Part shown: positions 11,301-17,868 of the stretch, piece after piece | How positions within the stretch are numbered: the first letter of the stretch is position 1 | Layout of the letters: each line of letters begins with the position of its first letter | From: Pseudomonas jessenii | GTDB lineage: Bacteria; Pseudomonadota; Gammaproteobacteria; Pseudomonadales; Pseudomonadaceae | Reading direction: 5' to 3' | DNA: 64,000 bases | Assembly (NCBI RefSeq): GCF_002236115.1 | Contig: NZ_NIWT01000007.1 | Location: 434,001-498,000, forward strand | Notes under the pieces: generated by a model | Database searches by the model: none | What the model saw: only the letters and a program-made list of their open reading frames with translations | What the model was told of the DNA's origin: nothing | Translations under genes and position numbers: made by a program

Positions 11301-11592
11301 CCACCAGGCTGGCGAACGCCTGCTCCAGCGCCGACAGGTTCAGGCACCCGGTCAGCCGCACCGCGCCCGGCAGGTTGTAGGCACCGCTGTGGGGATCCAG
11401 TTGCCAGAGGAACCACATGCGTTGCTGGGCGTACGACAGCGCCTGGCGATCCTCAGCCTCGATGCTGGCCGGAATCGGAAAACGGGCGAAATCCACGCCC
11501 TCCTTGTGCAAGGCCGCAAGGAACATTTGACGCTTTTCCAGGGGCAACCCGATAAACCGGCGAGCGAGTTTCAAGGAGTCTTCAGCATTCAT
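2356..11592 (-). CDS. pvdI: pyoverdine side-chain peptide synthetase PvdI (C-A-T-E-C-A-T-C)
   Basis: This is a 3078-residue cytoplasmic NRPS. Visible domains: C1 (HHIVSDGWS about residue 184); A1 (FSFDVSVWEFFW about 707); T1 (LGGDSIISI about 1047); epimerase (HHLAVDGVS about 1226, GWFTSLFPV); C2 (PLTPMQQGMLFH about 1555, HHILMDGWS about 1681); A2 (FSFDGFVEQ about 2187); T2 (LGGHSLLA about 2542); and a terminal C3 (HHIVADDWS about 2736). Reading A-domain pocket residues by eye gives D-V-W-H-V-S-L-I-D-K for A1 (serine type, made D by the epimerase). A2 gives D-G-E-D-H-G-T-V-V-K, whose acidic residues suit a basic amino acid (Lys or Arg). The opening MNAEDSLKLARRFI is the one I recognise from PvdI. 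There is no thioesterase domain, so the chain passes to the next NRPS. Confidence 0.9.
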   Translation of the reverse strand: MNAEDSLKLARRFIGLPLEKRQMFLAALHKEGVDFARFPIPASIEAEDRQALSYAQQRMWFLWQLDPHSGAYNLPGAVRLTGCLNLSALEQAFASLVARHETLRTVFARQADDSLLQVPATAPLVIEQVDFSALPAEERERAVAETAEQQSVLPFDLSTGPLLRVTLLKLAGQEHVLLLTLHHIVSDGWSMNVLIDEFIRCYDAFDAGTQPQLTPLPIQYSDYALWQRRWLEAGEQARQLAYWQAQLGDEHPVLELPLDHSRPAMPSYRGTRYEFAVQAQLAEQLRSTAQKHNITLFMLLLGAFNTLLHRYTGQTDIRVGVPIANRNRAEIEGLIGFFVNTQVLRTQLDGQTRVDDLLRAIKETALGAQAHQDLPFERLVEALKLERSLSHTPLFQVMYNHQPHVADMASVSTASGLELGNIDWQSRTTQFDLTLDTWEKGGKLHAALTYASDLFEADTIARMARHWTRLLQAIVDDSTQKIGELPMLTADEQQVLVQDWNRTAEIYPVEQCMHQLIQAQARRTPGAPALVFGDRQLSYAQLDARSNQLAHCLREQGVGPDVLVGICVERSLEMVIGLLAIHKAGGAYVPLDPEYPAERLAYMIEDSAIGLLLTQSALLGALPTEGVKVIALDQEQDWLDGYSESCPPVEVHPLNLAYVIYTSGSTGKPKGAGNSHAALVNRLCWMQQAYGLDGGDSVLQKTPFSFDVSVWEFFWPLMTGARLVVAPPGAHREPARLIRLIGEYGISTLHFVPSMLQAFIHEPGVEACTGLKRIVCSGEALPLDAQLQVFKKLPGAGLYNLYGPTEAAIDVTHWTCIDEGADSVPIGRPIANLRTHVLDAQLLPVPAGVAGELYLGGAGLARSYHRRPALSAERFVPCPFHDGARLYRTGDRVRQRADGVIEYLGRLDHQVKLRGLRIELGEIETRLMQHALVREAVVLVQGGKHLVAYLVLENADTDAQWPQTLKAWLLDSLPEYMVPTYLMPLDALPVTANGKLDRKALPPPDATPQQAFVAPQDAMQIALAQIWQDVLGAEPVGLEDNFFELGGDSIISIQVVSRARQAGIRLSPRDLFQYQTVRSLALVAAFDSRSTVDQGPVSGEVILTPAQHYFFEQAIAQRQHWNQSLLLTPRDALNPEVLEQALVTVINHHDALRLRFIDGAEGWQQRHAAPVESAGLWQRRASSTEALTALCDEAQRSLDLASGPLLRALLISLDDGSQRLLLVVHHLAVDGVSWRVLLEDLKQAYRQVALPEKTSAYQAWAAHLQQHAGTLPGQMPYWQAQLADARDLPCDNPKGSLQQRHGHKIESKLDEELTRQLLQQAPAAYRTQVNDLLLTALARVICRWSGQGSTLIQLEGHGREDLSDDLDLSRTVGWFTSLFPVRLQPEAGVANSIKSIKEQLRAIPGKGLGYGLLRYLGEPAQRQALQDLPTPRITFNYLGQFDRQFDDAALFVPAPESGGQAQGDDAPLANWLTVEGQVYGGQLSLQWGFSRDMFAESTVQRLADAYTEELKTLIEHCCATAPGQVTPSDFPLARITQAQLDALPVAAPAIEDVYPLTPMQQGMLFHTLYEPQAEAYINQLRLDIQGLELAAFGRAWQTAINRHDILRSSFHWLGLECAHQVIHRQIDLQLQVIDAADIDLDALAAEERSRGFELGTAPLFRLLLVRRGSEGWHLIHTSHHILMDGWSNAQLLGEVIQHYAGQTLARPLGQYRDYLGWIQQQPLLAAEQFWRQALAPLETPTLLAQALPTPAHGYGMGEHQLTLESAALQRLSDFARQQKITLNTLLQGAWGLLLQRYTGQSCVAFGATIAGRSAPLPGIEQQLGLFINTLPIIAAPQAGQSVAQWLNDLQALNLSLREFEHVPLYDIQGWAGQQGALFDSLLVFENFPVAEALKQGAPAGLTFGALHNHEITSYPLTLGIEVGASLRLDFSFDRTRFSAAQISQLGASLLQVLEQFVAQPQQALGAVSLLDAQAQAMVLACSRPPAPPIDSPLLAHQRFEQQAARTPDALAVMVGDERLTYAQLNAQANQLAHRLRAQGVAPGQRVGLSVRRNGQMIVSLMAILKSGAGYVPLDPDYPAERLAYMIEDSGMDLLLAQPGLLADVALPQGLPRLALEPGADTGYSTDNLINLASAEDLAYLIYTSGSTGRPKGVCLAHAALREFCVIAAHYSQLTPQDRVLQFATFSFDGFVEQCYPPLCVGAALVMRGDELWDTDTLYRQIIEHGVTLADLPAAYWFLLSQEWAAHPQRDKGRLRQVHVGGEAMSLEGLKLWHAAGLGDVRLLNTYGPTEATVVSSTHECTLADTRNHIGVPIGKALPGRALYVLDSEGHLLPTGCVGELCIGGDIGLAQRYHQRPGLSAERFIADPFSSTQGARLYRSGDLARYREDGALEYLGRIDHQVKIRGFRVELGELEAHLQGLPMISEAAVLVHEGVGGKQLIGYVVPASDELLDADARQLTDTVRRALGERLPEYMLPAQLVLLAALPLNRNGKLDRAALPAPQVWEADVGSAPQGALEIELAQIWRQVLQVNRVDRENSFFELGGHSLLATQIVSQIRQRLGLSVSLRSLFEHPRLEDFAARVQALQHSCERPALVADTSGERQPLSFAQQRLWFLWNLEPDSSMYNMPGALRLRGELNLDALRRTFETLVQRHAVLRTTFYEEDGQAWQRVHGQLPLSFEASDLRHRPAPNVEAQQRAREEVARPFDLRQGPLLRVRVLRVADDEHVLLLTVHHIVADDWSFRVLINEFVTLYPTLNRGQTPQLPAHSVQYADFAKWQRQWLEQGGELQRQLDYWQQRLAEPQAVLELPADGDRRTAQEGASAHFTFSAELSQQVRDFAQQRDLSLFMLLLAGFTLVLRQRTEVSRVRIGTDIANRNQAELEEMVGFFVNQLVLQVEVDAEQSAAQLLEACRRAVLEASDHQDLPFERLVEALRLPRRAGRSPLFDIKLIYQEGVGRLSSMEGLEVEDFPSGRQAAEIGMVAAFYNDAEHIHLSFETPVGQYLPSTLECLFEQIRAVLQALIRADGVQVGELLDLAADVQRRADARLSEQRKALLGGAMAIKRRSANRGAPATQSAAD

Positions 11593-11647
11593 CTATCGGC
11601 ATCCGCATCAGTAGGCAGCAGGCGCAAGGGCGCGTCGTCCCTATAAA

Positions 11648-11671
11648 ACGAATGCAGGCGGGAAAAATTAG
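11648..11671 (-). promoter_or_regulatory. candidate PvdS (iron-starvation sigma) promoter of pvdI
   Basis: On the minus strand CTAATTTTTCCCGCC begins at 11671, and CGT lies at 11650-11648. Read as TAATT-N15-CGT or CTAAT-N16-CGT, this is one mismatch from the iron-starvation box TAAAT-N16/17-CGT recognised by the ECF sigma factor PvdS. It sits about 56 nt upstream of the pvdI start, a sensible promoter distance. Found by eye only. Confidence 0.45.
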
Positions 11672-11734
11672 CGGATGGGAACAAGTATCAGGAGGGAGTG
11701 AAACGCGAAATTCTGGGCTACTGAAAATCAAAAA

Positions 11735-11826
11735 TGTGGGAGCGAGCTTGCTCGCGATAGCTGTGTGTCAGGCACCATTATTGCCGGCTGACACGACGCC
11801 ATCGCGAGCAAGCTCGCTCCCACAGG
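11735..11826. repeat. REPIN (inverted REP pair)
   Basis: A forward REP (GGGAGCGAGCTTGCTCGC) is followed about 45 nt later by its reverse complement, ending in TCCCACAG. The spacer holds a second imperfect palindrome around GTGTCAG and CTGACAC. It lies in the 259-nt gap between pvdI and the thioesterase gene and occupies most of the space not used by the pvdI promoter. Confidence 0.93.
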
Positions 11827-11851
11827 GATCGGGTAGAATTTTGGAGTGGTG

Positions 11852-12586
11852 TTAACCCACGGCAGCCATGGAAAGCCGCCGATGATGCACCTCAAGCTGA
11901 TCCTTGATCACCCGCAGCACCTTCGCTTCCTGCTCATGGATGAAGAAGTGCCCGCCAGCCAGCATGTCCACCGAAAAACTGCCACGGGTTTCCTGGCTCC
12001 AGCCGATCAACTGTTCGGTGGTGGCGCGGTCGGCCTTGCCGCCGAGCACGTGCACCGGGCACCTGAGCAACGGGCGCTGCACCGGCTCGAAACGCCCGCA
12101 CAGCAGGAAGTCCGCGCGCAGCACCGGCAGGGTCAGGCTCATCAACTCTTCATTGGCCAGGATCTCTTCGCTGGTGCCGTTGAGGGTGCGCAATTGCTCG
12201 ATCAGTTCGGCGTCGGTTTTCGGCTCGGCATACTGACGGTCGTAATCGGCGCGCAACGTCGGTGCGGCGGTGCCCGAGGCGAACAGCGCCACCGGTTCCG
12301 GGCAACCCAGCGAGCGAAACGCATGGGCCATCTCGCAGGCCAGCAGCGCCCCCATGCTGTGGCCGAATAACGCATACGGCGTCTTGAGCGTGGCTTTCTG
12401 TTCCTGGGCCAGTTGCAGCGCCAGACGGCGCATGTCGGTGTGCAAGGGCTCGCCGTAGCGCGCGCCCCGCCCCGGAAGTTCCACCGGTTGCAGCTTGAGC
12501 CACTCCGGCAGTTTTCGCCGCCAACGGCTATAGACCATGGCACTCGCGCCCGAATAGGGCAGGCACAGCAATGTCAGCGGGGTCAC
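11852..12586 (-). CDS. type II thioesterase (NRPS proofreading)
   Basis: This 244-residue alpha/beta hydrolase belongs to the GrsT/PvdG-type external thioesterases, which clear mis-primed or stalled acyl groups from carrier domains. The N-terminus LLCLPYSGASAMVYSRW carries the typical oxyanion turn, the nucleophile Ser is in FGHSMGALLA (about residue 76), and the catalytic His is in LAGGHFFIHEQ near the C-terminus. The start is GTG at 12586 with GAGGAAA upstream. It is co-oriented with pvdI and directly upstream of it, separated by a REPIN. Pyoverdine clusters carry such an enzyme (PvdG), but I cannot tell orthology to PvdG from a generic type II enzyme by eye, so no symbol is given. Confidence 0.88.
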   Translation of the reverse strand: MTPLTLLCLPYSGASAMVYSRWRRKLPEWLKLQPVELPGRGARYGEPLHTDMRRLALQLAQEQKATLKTPYALFGHSMGALLACEMAHAFRSLGCPEPVALFASGTAAPTLRADYDRQYAEPKTDAELIEQLRTLNGTSEEILANEELMSLTLPVLRADFLLCGRFEPVQRPLLRCPVHVLGGKADRATTEQLIGWSQETRGSFSVDMLAGGHFFIHEQEAKVLRVIKDQLEVHHRRLSMAAVG

Positions 12587-12657
12587 CGGGCTTTCCTCGA
12601 GAGTTGTCTGCTAAGAGAACGGATGAGGTGCCCAAAGAATTAGCCATGTGAGTAACC

Positions 12658-12750
12658 CTGTGGGAGCGAGCTTGCTCGCGATAGCGGAGTGTCAGTCGAC
12701 ATCATGAGTGCCTGACACACCGTCATCGCGAGCAAGCTCGCTCCCACAGG
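12658..12750. repeat. REPIN (inverted REP pair)
   Basis: Forward REP at 12658 and reverse REP ending at 12750. The spacer is related to that of the REPIN at 11735 (GTGTCAG and CTGACAC arms in the same places), so the two look like copies of one unit. It fills the gap between the thioesterase and MFS genes. Confidence 0.93.
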
Positions 12751-12773
12751 AGGCTGTTTCCAGCATTGAATCT

Positions 12774-13946
12774 CTATTTCAAATGACGATAGCTCGGGAT
12801 TGCCGAACCGAGCACCACTGCCCCCGCCGCAATCGCCAGCCAGAACCCGCTGCGCGCGCCGAAGGCGTCCACCAGCCAGCCGGAGCCGGCGGCGCCGATC
12901 GCCACGCCGATGCTCAGGCCGGTGACCAGCCAGGTCAGGCCTTCGGTGAGTTTGGCCGGCGGTACGATCTGCTCCACCAGGGCCATGGCGACAATCAGCG
13001 TCGGCGCGAAAAACAGGCCGGCGACAAACACCGCCAATGACAAGCCTAAAATGTTCGTCGCCAACAGCAACGGCAAGGTGGTCACCGCCGTCGCCACCCC
13101 GCCGTACAGGAACAGGCGCGCCAGCGGCACTTTCGAGCGCAGTGCGCCGAACGCCAACCCGGCCAGGCACGAGCCGATGGCGTACACCGACAGCACGATG
13201 CTCGCCGCCGCCGGTTGGCCCTGATGCTGGGCGAAGGCGACGCTGACCACGTCCACCACGCCAACAATGGTGCCCATGGCGACCATCAACAGCATCAGCA
13301 ACTGAATGTCGCGGGAACGGATGATCGAGCCCTGGTGATGCTCTTCATGGGGATGCACCGGCGGCTCCGTGCTGCGTTGCAGGACGAATGCGGTGACGCC
13401 GATGGCCAGCGCCAGCAAGGCCACCAGCGGACCGGCCTCGGGGAATGCCACCACGCACAACCCCACCGACAGTGGTGGCCCGACAATGAAGCAGACTTCG
13501 TCCAGCACCGACTCCAGGGCGTAGGCGGTTTGCAACTCGGGGCGGCCGCGATACACCTCAGTCCAACGTGCCCGCACCATCGCCGACATGCTCGGCATGC
13601 AACCGGCCAGCGCGGCGAAGAAAAACAGTGTCCAGTGCGGCGCCTGCAACCGCGTGCACAGCAACAACAGCAACAGTGCCCCACCGCCCAGCAATGCCGA
13701 TACCGGTAGAATCCGCCCCTGGCCAAATCGATCCACCAGCCGCGACACCTGCGGCGCACAAAACGCCGTGGCCAGGGCGAACGTCGCCGCCACCGCGCCG
13801 GCCATTGCGTAGCCACCCTGCAACTGCGAGAGCATGGTGATCAGGCCGATGCCGGTCATGGAAATCGGCATGCGCGCGATCATTCCGGCCAGCACGAATG
13901 CGCGGCTGCCGGGGGCTTTGAACAACTCGCGATAGGGGTTTGCCAT
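12774..13946 (-). CDS. MFS transporter, probable drug/siderophore exporter type
   Basis: This 390-residue inner-membrane protein has about twelve hydrophobic segments in two blocks of six, with a central charged His-rich loop (HPHEEHHQG) after segment 6. It reads as an uncharacterised major facilitator of the drug:H+ antiporter kind. I start it at ATG 13946 (MANPYRELF), because the longer frame runs back into REP sequence. A GTG 27 nt upstream is an alternative. Its position upstream of and co-directional with the thioesterase and pvdI makes a role in moving a pyoverdine-related compound possible, but nothing in the protein proves it. Confidence 0.8.
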   Translation of the reverse strand: MANPYRELFKAPGSRAFVLAGMIARMPISMTGIGLITMLSQLQGGYAMAGAVAATFALATAFCAPQVSRLVDRFGQGRILPVSALLGGGALLLLLLCTRLQAPHWTLFFFAALAGCMPSMSAMVRARWTEVYRGRPELQTAYALESVLDEVCFIVGPPLSVGLCVVAFPEAGPLVALLALAIGVTAFVLQRSTEPPVHPHEEHHQGSIIRSRDIQLLMLLMVAMGTIVGVVDVVSVAFAQHQGQPAAASIVLSVYAIGSCLAGLAFGALRSKVPLARLFLYGGVATAVTTLPLLLATNILGLSLAVFVAGLFFAPTLIVAMALVEQIVPPAKLTEGLTWLVTGLSIGVAIGAAGSGWLVDAFGARSGFWLAIAAGAVVLGSAIPSYRHLK

Positions 13947-14028
13947 GGGACGGGTCTCATCAGGGGACTGCACGTTGCCATAACGGCTGATTGCGGGGGA
14001 AGCGTGGAATTGTTGGTTGAATGTGAAG

Positions 14029-14110
14029 GCCCCATCGCGAGCAAGCTCGCTCCCACAATGGCCGGCGTACACCAATCAACTGTGGGAGCGAGCTTGCTCG
14101 CGATGGGGCC
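14029..14110. repeat. tail-to-tail REP pair
   Basis: A reverse REP (CATCGCGAGCAAGCTCGC) is followed by a forward REP, about 30 nt apart. The orientation is opposite to the REPINs at 11735 and 12658. It lies between the divergent MFS and GH15 genes, so it sits in or near both promoters. Confidence 0.9.
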
Positions 14111-14203
14111 AGAACAGACAACTCACCTCCCTTCGCCAAATGAACTCTCACCGACCCCGGCCAGTCAGTTGAATAGGCCCCAGGTTCCCGGAGTTTCGCG
14201 ACA

Positions 14204-16027
14204 ATGGCTGATCACCCCGAACGCCAAAGCCCCATCGACGCCCACGGCATCATCGGCGATATGCGCAGCGCGGCGCTGGTCAATGACAAGGGCAGCGTGG
14301 ACTTTTTCTGCTGGCCGGAATTCGACAGTCCGTCGATCTTCTGCTCGCTGCTGGACACCCCCGAGGCGGGGATTTTTCAGTTGTCACCGGATTTGCCCGA
14401 CGCCCGTCGCGAACAAATCTACCTGCCCGACACCAATGTGCTGCTGACCCGCTGGCTCAGTGATCGCGCCGTGGTCGAGGTCACCGACCTGCTGCCCGTC
14501 GGTGACACCGAGGATGACCTGCCGCTGCTGATGCGGCGGATCCGTGTGGTCAGCGGCCGCGCCACCTTCCAGATGCGCTGCGCCGTGCGTCATGACTACG
14601 CTCGCGCCAAAACCCGCGCCCGCATGGATGAAAAAGACGTCACCTTCGACGCGGTCGATCAGCCGTCCCTGCGCCTGTCTTCGGATCAGGTTTTGCATAT
14701 CGACGGCAATGCGGCGGTGGCCGAATTCACCCTCGAACAAGACCAGACCAGTCAATTCCTGCTCGGTGCCCTCGACGATCCGCGCTTAAAGGAAGGCGCT
14801 GCACAACTGTGCCTGGAGCGCACCCTGAAATTCTGGCGCGACTGGATCGGCCAGTCCAACTACCGCGGCCGCTGGCGCGAAATGGTCAACCGCTCGGCCC
14901 TGGCGATGAAGCTGCTGACCTCGCGCAAGCACGGCGCCATTCTCGCCGCCGCCACCTTCGGCCTGCCGGAAAGCCCTGGTGGCTCGCGCAACTGGGACTA
15001 TCGCTTCACCTGGATCCGCGACGCCTCGTTCACCGTCTATGCATTCATGCGCCTGGGCTTCGTCGAAGAGGCCAACGCCTACATGCGCTGGTTGCGGGGG
15101 CGGGTCAGCGACTGTCAGGGCAAGCCGATGAAACTCAACATCCTGTATGCCATCGACGGTCGCCAGGAATTACCGGAGATCGAGCTGACGCACCTGTCCG
15201 GCCATGGTGGCGCACAACCGGTGCGCATCGGCAATCAGGCCTATGAACAGGTCCAGCTCGATATCTTTGGCGAGCTGATGGACGCGATTTACCTGGTCAA
15301 CAAATACGGCGAAGCCATCTCCCATGAAGGCTGGAAACACACGGTGGAGGTGGTCGATCAGGTCTGTGAAACCTGGGAGCAGAAAGATGTCGGCATCTGG
15401 GAAATGCGCGGCGAGCAATACCATTTCCTGCATTCACGGCTGATGTGCTGGGTCGCCCTGGACCGCGCCATCCGCCTCGCTTCAAAGCGCTCGCTACCGG
15501 CACCGTTCGCGCGTTGGGACCAGACCCGCCAGGCGATCTACACCGACATCTGGGAGAACTTCTGGTGCGAGGAACGCGGGCACTTCGTCCAGCACATCGG
15601 CGGCACCGGCCTGGACGGTTCGATGCTGCTGATGCCGCTGGTGCGTTTCGTCAGCGCCCGCGACCCGCGCTGGCTGGCGACCCTGCAAGCCATCGAAAGA
15701 AGCCTGGTACGCGACGGCATGATCTACCGCTACCGCAACGACGACAGCCAGATCGACGGCCTGCCCGGCAGCGAAGGCGCCTTTGCCGCGTGCTCGTTCT
15801 GGTACGTCGAATGCCTGGCCCGCGCCGGCCAGCTCGACAAGGCCCACCTGGAGTTCGAACAGTTGCTCAGGTACGCCAACCCGCTGGGGTTGTATGCCGA
15901 AGAGTTCGACAGCCATGGGCGGCACATGGGCAACACGCCGCAGGCATTGACGCATCTTGCGTTGATCAGTGCGGCTTGCTTTCTGGATCGGAGGTTGAGT
16001 GGGGAGAAGAGGTTTTGGCAGCCGTGA
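14204..16027 (+). CDS. glycoside hydrolase family 15 protein (glucoamylase/trehalase type)
   Basis: A 607-residue cytoplasmic protein without a signal peptide. It shows the bacterial GH15 layout: an N-terminal beta-sandwich region (about residues 1-230; IDAHGIIGDMRSAALV, DFFCWPEFDSPSIF) and an (alpha/alpha)6 barrel with NWDYRFTWIRDASFTVYAF around residue 265 and ISHEGWKHTVEVVDQ around 370. Family members hydrolyse terminal alpha-glucosyl bonds (maltooligosaccharides, or trehalose in several actinobacterial and proteobacterial members). The substrate cannot be read from sequence. The start at 14204 is the first good ATG; GGAG lies about 15 nt upstream, which is rather distant. It stands alone, with its 3' end facing the GlxA-type regulator. 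Confidence 0.88.
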   Translation: MADHPERQSPIDAHGIIGDMRSAALVNDKGSVDFFCWPEFDSPSIFCSLLDTPEAGIFQLSPDLPDARREQIYLPDTNVLLTRWLSDRAVVEVTDLLPVGDTEDDLPLLMRRIRVVSGRATFQMRCAVRHDYARAKTRARMDEKDVTFDAVDQPSLRLSSDQVLHIDGNAAVAEFTLEQDQTSQFLLGALDDPRLKEGAAQLCLERTLKFWRDWIGQSNYRGRWREMVNRSALAMKLLTSRKHGAILAAATFGLPESPGGSRNWDYRFTWIRDASFTVYAFMRLGFVEEANAYMRWLRGRVSDCQGKPMKLNILYAIDGRQELPEIELTHLSGHGGAQPVRIGNQAYEQVQLDIFGELMDAIYLVNKYGEAISHEGWKHTVEVVDQVCETWEQKDVGIWEMRGEQYHFLHSRLMCWVALDRAIRLASKRSLPAPFARWDQTRQAIYTDIWENFWCEERGHFVQHIGGTGLDGSMLLMPLVRFVSARDPRWLATLQAIERSLVRDGMIYRYRNDDSQIDGLPGSEGAFAACSFWYVECLARAGQLDKAHLEFEQLLRYANPLGLYAEEFDSHGRHMGNTPQALTHLALISAACFLDRRLSGEKRFWQP

Positions 16028-16067
16028 ATACGGGTTAAACAATGTTCGAACTCAGGCAAAAGGTGGC

Positions 16068-17051
16068 TCAAGACCCCAGTGGATCTGCGCTGACACTGAC
16101 CGAAAACCGCTCCCGATAAGCCTGTGGCGTCACGCCCATGGCCCGCAGGAAACTGCGGCGCAGGGTTTCTTCGCTGCCGAAGCCGCATTGCACCGCTACT
16201 CGTTTGATCGGCACGCCGGTATCGCTGAGCAAACGCCGCGCGGTTTCGACGCGGATCAGTTCGATGGCCCGGGCCGGGGTCTGGCCGGTGTCGGCGCGGT
16301 AGTGGCGCACGAAGCTGCGTTCGCTCATGCCGGCCTGCAAGGCCAGAGTCGGGATACCAAGGTCGTGGGCCAGATTTTCGCTGATCCAGGCGTGAAGTTC
16401 GTCGAAACGGTTGCCTTCCTGTTGCAGTGACAGGGTCACGCTGAATTGCGACTGGCCACCCGGACGTTTGAGAAACACCACCAGTTGCCTCGCGACTTCG
16501 AGGGCCATGGTGCGCCCCAGGTCTTCTTCGACCATGGCCAACGCCAGGTCGATGCCGGCGGTCACCCCGGCCGAGGTCCAGACCGGGCCGTCGTTGATGA
16601 AGATCGGGTTGGGCTCGACGTGCAGTTGCGGATGCTGCTGCGCCAGTTGCTCGCAACGGGTCCAGTGGGTGACCACGCGCCGGCCGTCGAGCCAGCCGCT
16701 GGCCGCCAGCAGGAACGCACCGGTGCATACCGAGGAAACCCGCCGGCAGCCACGAGCATGTTCGCGCACCCAGGCAACCAACGGCGCATCTTGCGCCGCT
16801 GCGTAAACACCCCAGCCACCGGCGATGATCAGGGTATCAGTGCCCTCATCCGGCAACGGTTCGGCCAACAGCGCCAACCCCGCCGACGACATCACCGCCC
16901 CGCCGCCACTGGTAATCACCGTCGGCGCATAGGGTGGCGGCAGGCCTTGCTGGCGGGCTATGTCGTTGGCCGAAGCGAAAACCTGCAACGGCCCGGTGAC
17001 GTCGAGCAATTGCACGTTGGCGAAAGCGAGTACATGGATGGTTTTCGACAT
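16068..17051 (-). CDS. GlxA-family AraC-type transcriptional regulator (DJ-1/PfpI domain plus HTH)
   Basis: This 327-residue regulator has an N-terminal DJ-1/PfpI-like domain (residues 1-190; LDVTGPLQVFASAND, then the nucleophile-elbow Cys in VSSVCTGAFLLAASG) and a C-terminal AraC/XylS DNA-binding region. The two helix-turn-helix segments are at about 225-320 (LALQAGMSERSFVRHY and AVQCGFGSEETLRRSF). It is divergent from inhA, which encodes a stand-alone protein of the same DJ-1 fold, with 89 nt between the starts. That arrangement suggests it controls inhA in response to a related ligand (inference). Confidence 0.9.
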   Translation of the reverse strand: MSKTIHVLAFANVQLLDVTGPLQVFASANDIARQQGLPPPYAPTVITSGGGAVMSSAGLALLAEPLPDEGTDTLIIAGGWGVYAAAQDAPLVAWVREHARGCRRVSSVCTGAFLLAASGWLDGRRVVTHWTRCEQLAQQHPQLHVEPNPIFINDGPVWTSAGVTAGIDLALAMVEEDLGRTMALEVARQLVVFLKRPGGQSQFSVTLSLQQEGNRFDELHAWISENLAHDLGIPTLALQAGMSERSFVRHYRADTGQTPARAIELIRVETARRLLSDTGVPIKRVAVQCGFGSEETLRRSFLRAMGVTPQAYRERFSVSVSADPLGS

Positions 17052-17140
17052 TTGGCGTAATTCGTGGGGATATTGGCGTATGCGCCAAAGCCTACGAGCC
17101 TAGAGTCAAACCGTCCACCCACTTCACGAGAAAAAACACC

Positions 17141-17827
17141 ATGACGTTGCAGATCGGTTTTCTGTTGTTTCCACAGGTTCAGCAACTGGACCTGACCGGC
17201 CCTTACGACGTACTGGCCTCGCTGCCGGATGTGAAAGTGCATCTGATCTGGAAAGACCTGATGCCGGTCACCGCCAGCACCGGCCTGCTGTTGAAACCGA
17301 CCACCACCTTCGATGATTGCCCGGCACTGGACGTGATCTGCGTGCCCGGTGGCAGTGGTGTCGGACCCTTGATGGAAGATGACCAGACTCTGGACTTTCT
17401 CAAGGCCCAGGCCGCCAACGCGCGGTACATCACGTCGGTGTGCACCGGCTCGCTGGTGCTGGGTGCGGCGGGATTGCTCAAGGGCAAACGCGCCACCACT
17501 CACTGGGCATATCACGAATTACTCAAGCCGCTGGGCGCAATCGCGGTGCAAGACCGGGTGGTTCGTGACGGCAATCTGTTGACCGGTGGCGGCATCACCG
17601 CCGGTATCGACTTCGCTCTGACCCTGGCCGCCGAGCTGTTCGACCAGGCCACCGCCGAGTTGGTGCAACTGCAACTGGAATACGCCCCGGCCCCGCCGTT
17701 TACCGCGGGTAGCCCCGAGACGGCCCCGGCCAGCGTGTTGGGAGAGGCTCGCCAGCGGGCTGCCGACTCGTTGAAACTGCGGGCGCAGATCACCGAGCGT
17801 GCGGCGGCGAAACTCGATCGACAGTGA
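17141..17827 (+). CDS. inhA: isonitrile hydratase (DJ-1/PfpI superfamily)
   Basis: This 228-residue soluble enzyme matches the size of Pseudomonas isonitrile hydratase, which hydrates isocyanides to N-substituted formamides. The fold markers are LDLTGPYDVLASLPDVKVHL at the N-terminus, ICVPGGSGVGPLM, and the nucleophilic Cys in YITSVCTGSLVLGAAG (about residue 101), followed by KRATTHWAYHE. The TTHW motif is shared with the divergent regulator. The gene is monocistronic, followed by two hairpins. Isonitrile hydratase is the best family name; other DJ-1 hydratases or chaperones are possible. Confidence 0.82.
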   Translation: MTLQIGFLLFPQVQQLDLTGPYDVLASLPDVKVHLIWKDLMPVTASTGLLLKPTTTFDDCPALDVICVPGGSGVGPLMEDDQTLDFLKAQAANARYITSVCTGSLVLGAAGLLKGKRATTHWAYHELLKPLGAIAVQDRVVRDGNLLTGGGITAGIDFALTLAAELFDQATAELVQLQLEYAPAPPFTAGSPETAPASVLGEARQRAADSLKLRAQITERAAAKLDRQ

Positions 17828-17832
17828 AAAAA

Positions 17833-17861
17833 TGGCGGCGGGAACCCGGTTCCTGCCGCCA
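17833..17861 (+). terminator. hairpin just after inhA
   Basis: A 13-bp stem (TGGCGGCGGGAAC paired with GTTCCTGCCGCCA, one G-U pair) with a 3-nt loop starts 5 nt after the inhA stop. It is followed by ACGACTTTTC, so a T run is present but not immediate. A likely terminator or mRNA-stabilising hairpin. Confidence 0.6.
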
Positions 17862-17868
17862 CGACTTT

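Noticed and set aside
2920..11646. Several 200-440-codon plus-strand frames opposite PvdI
   Set aside because: They mirror codons of the NRPS, show no recognisable domains and lack sensible starts.
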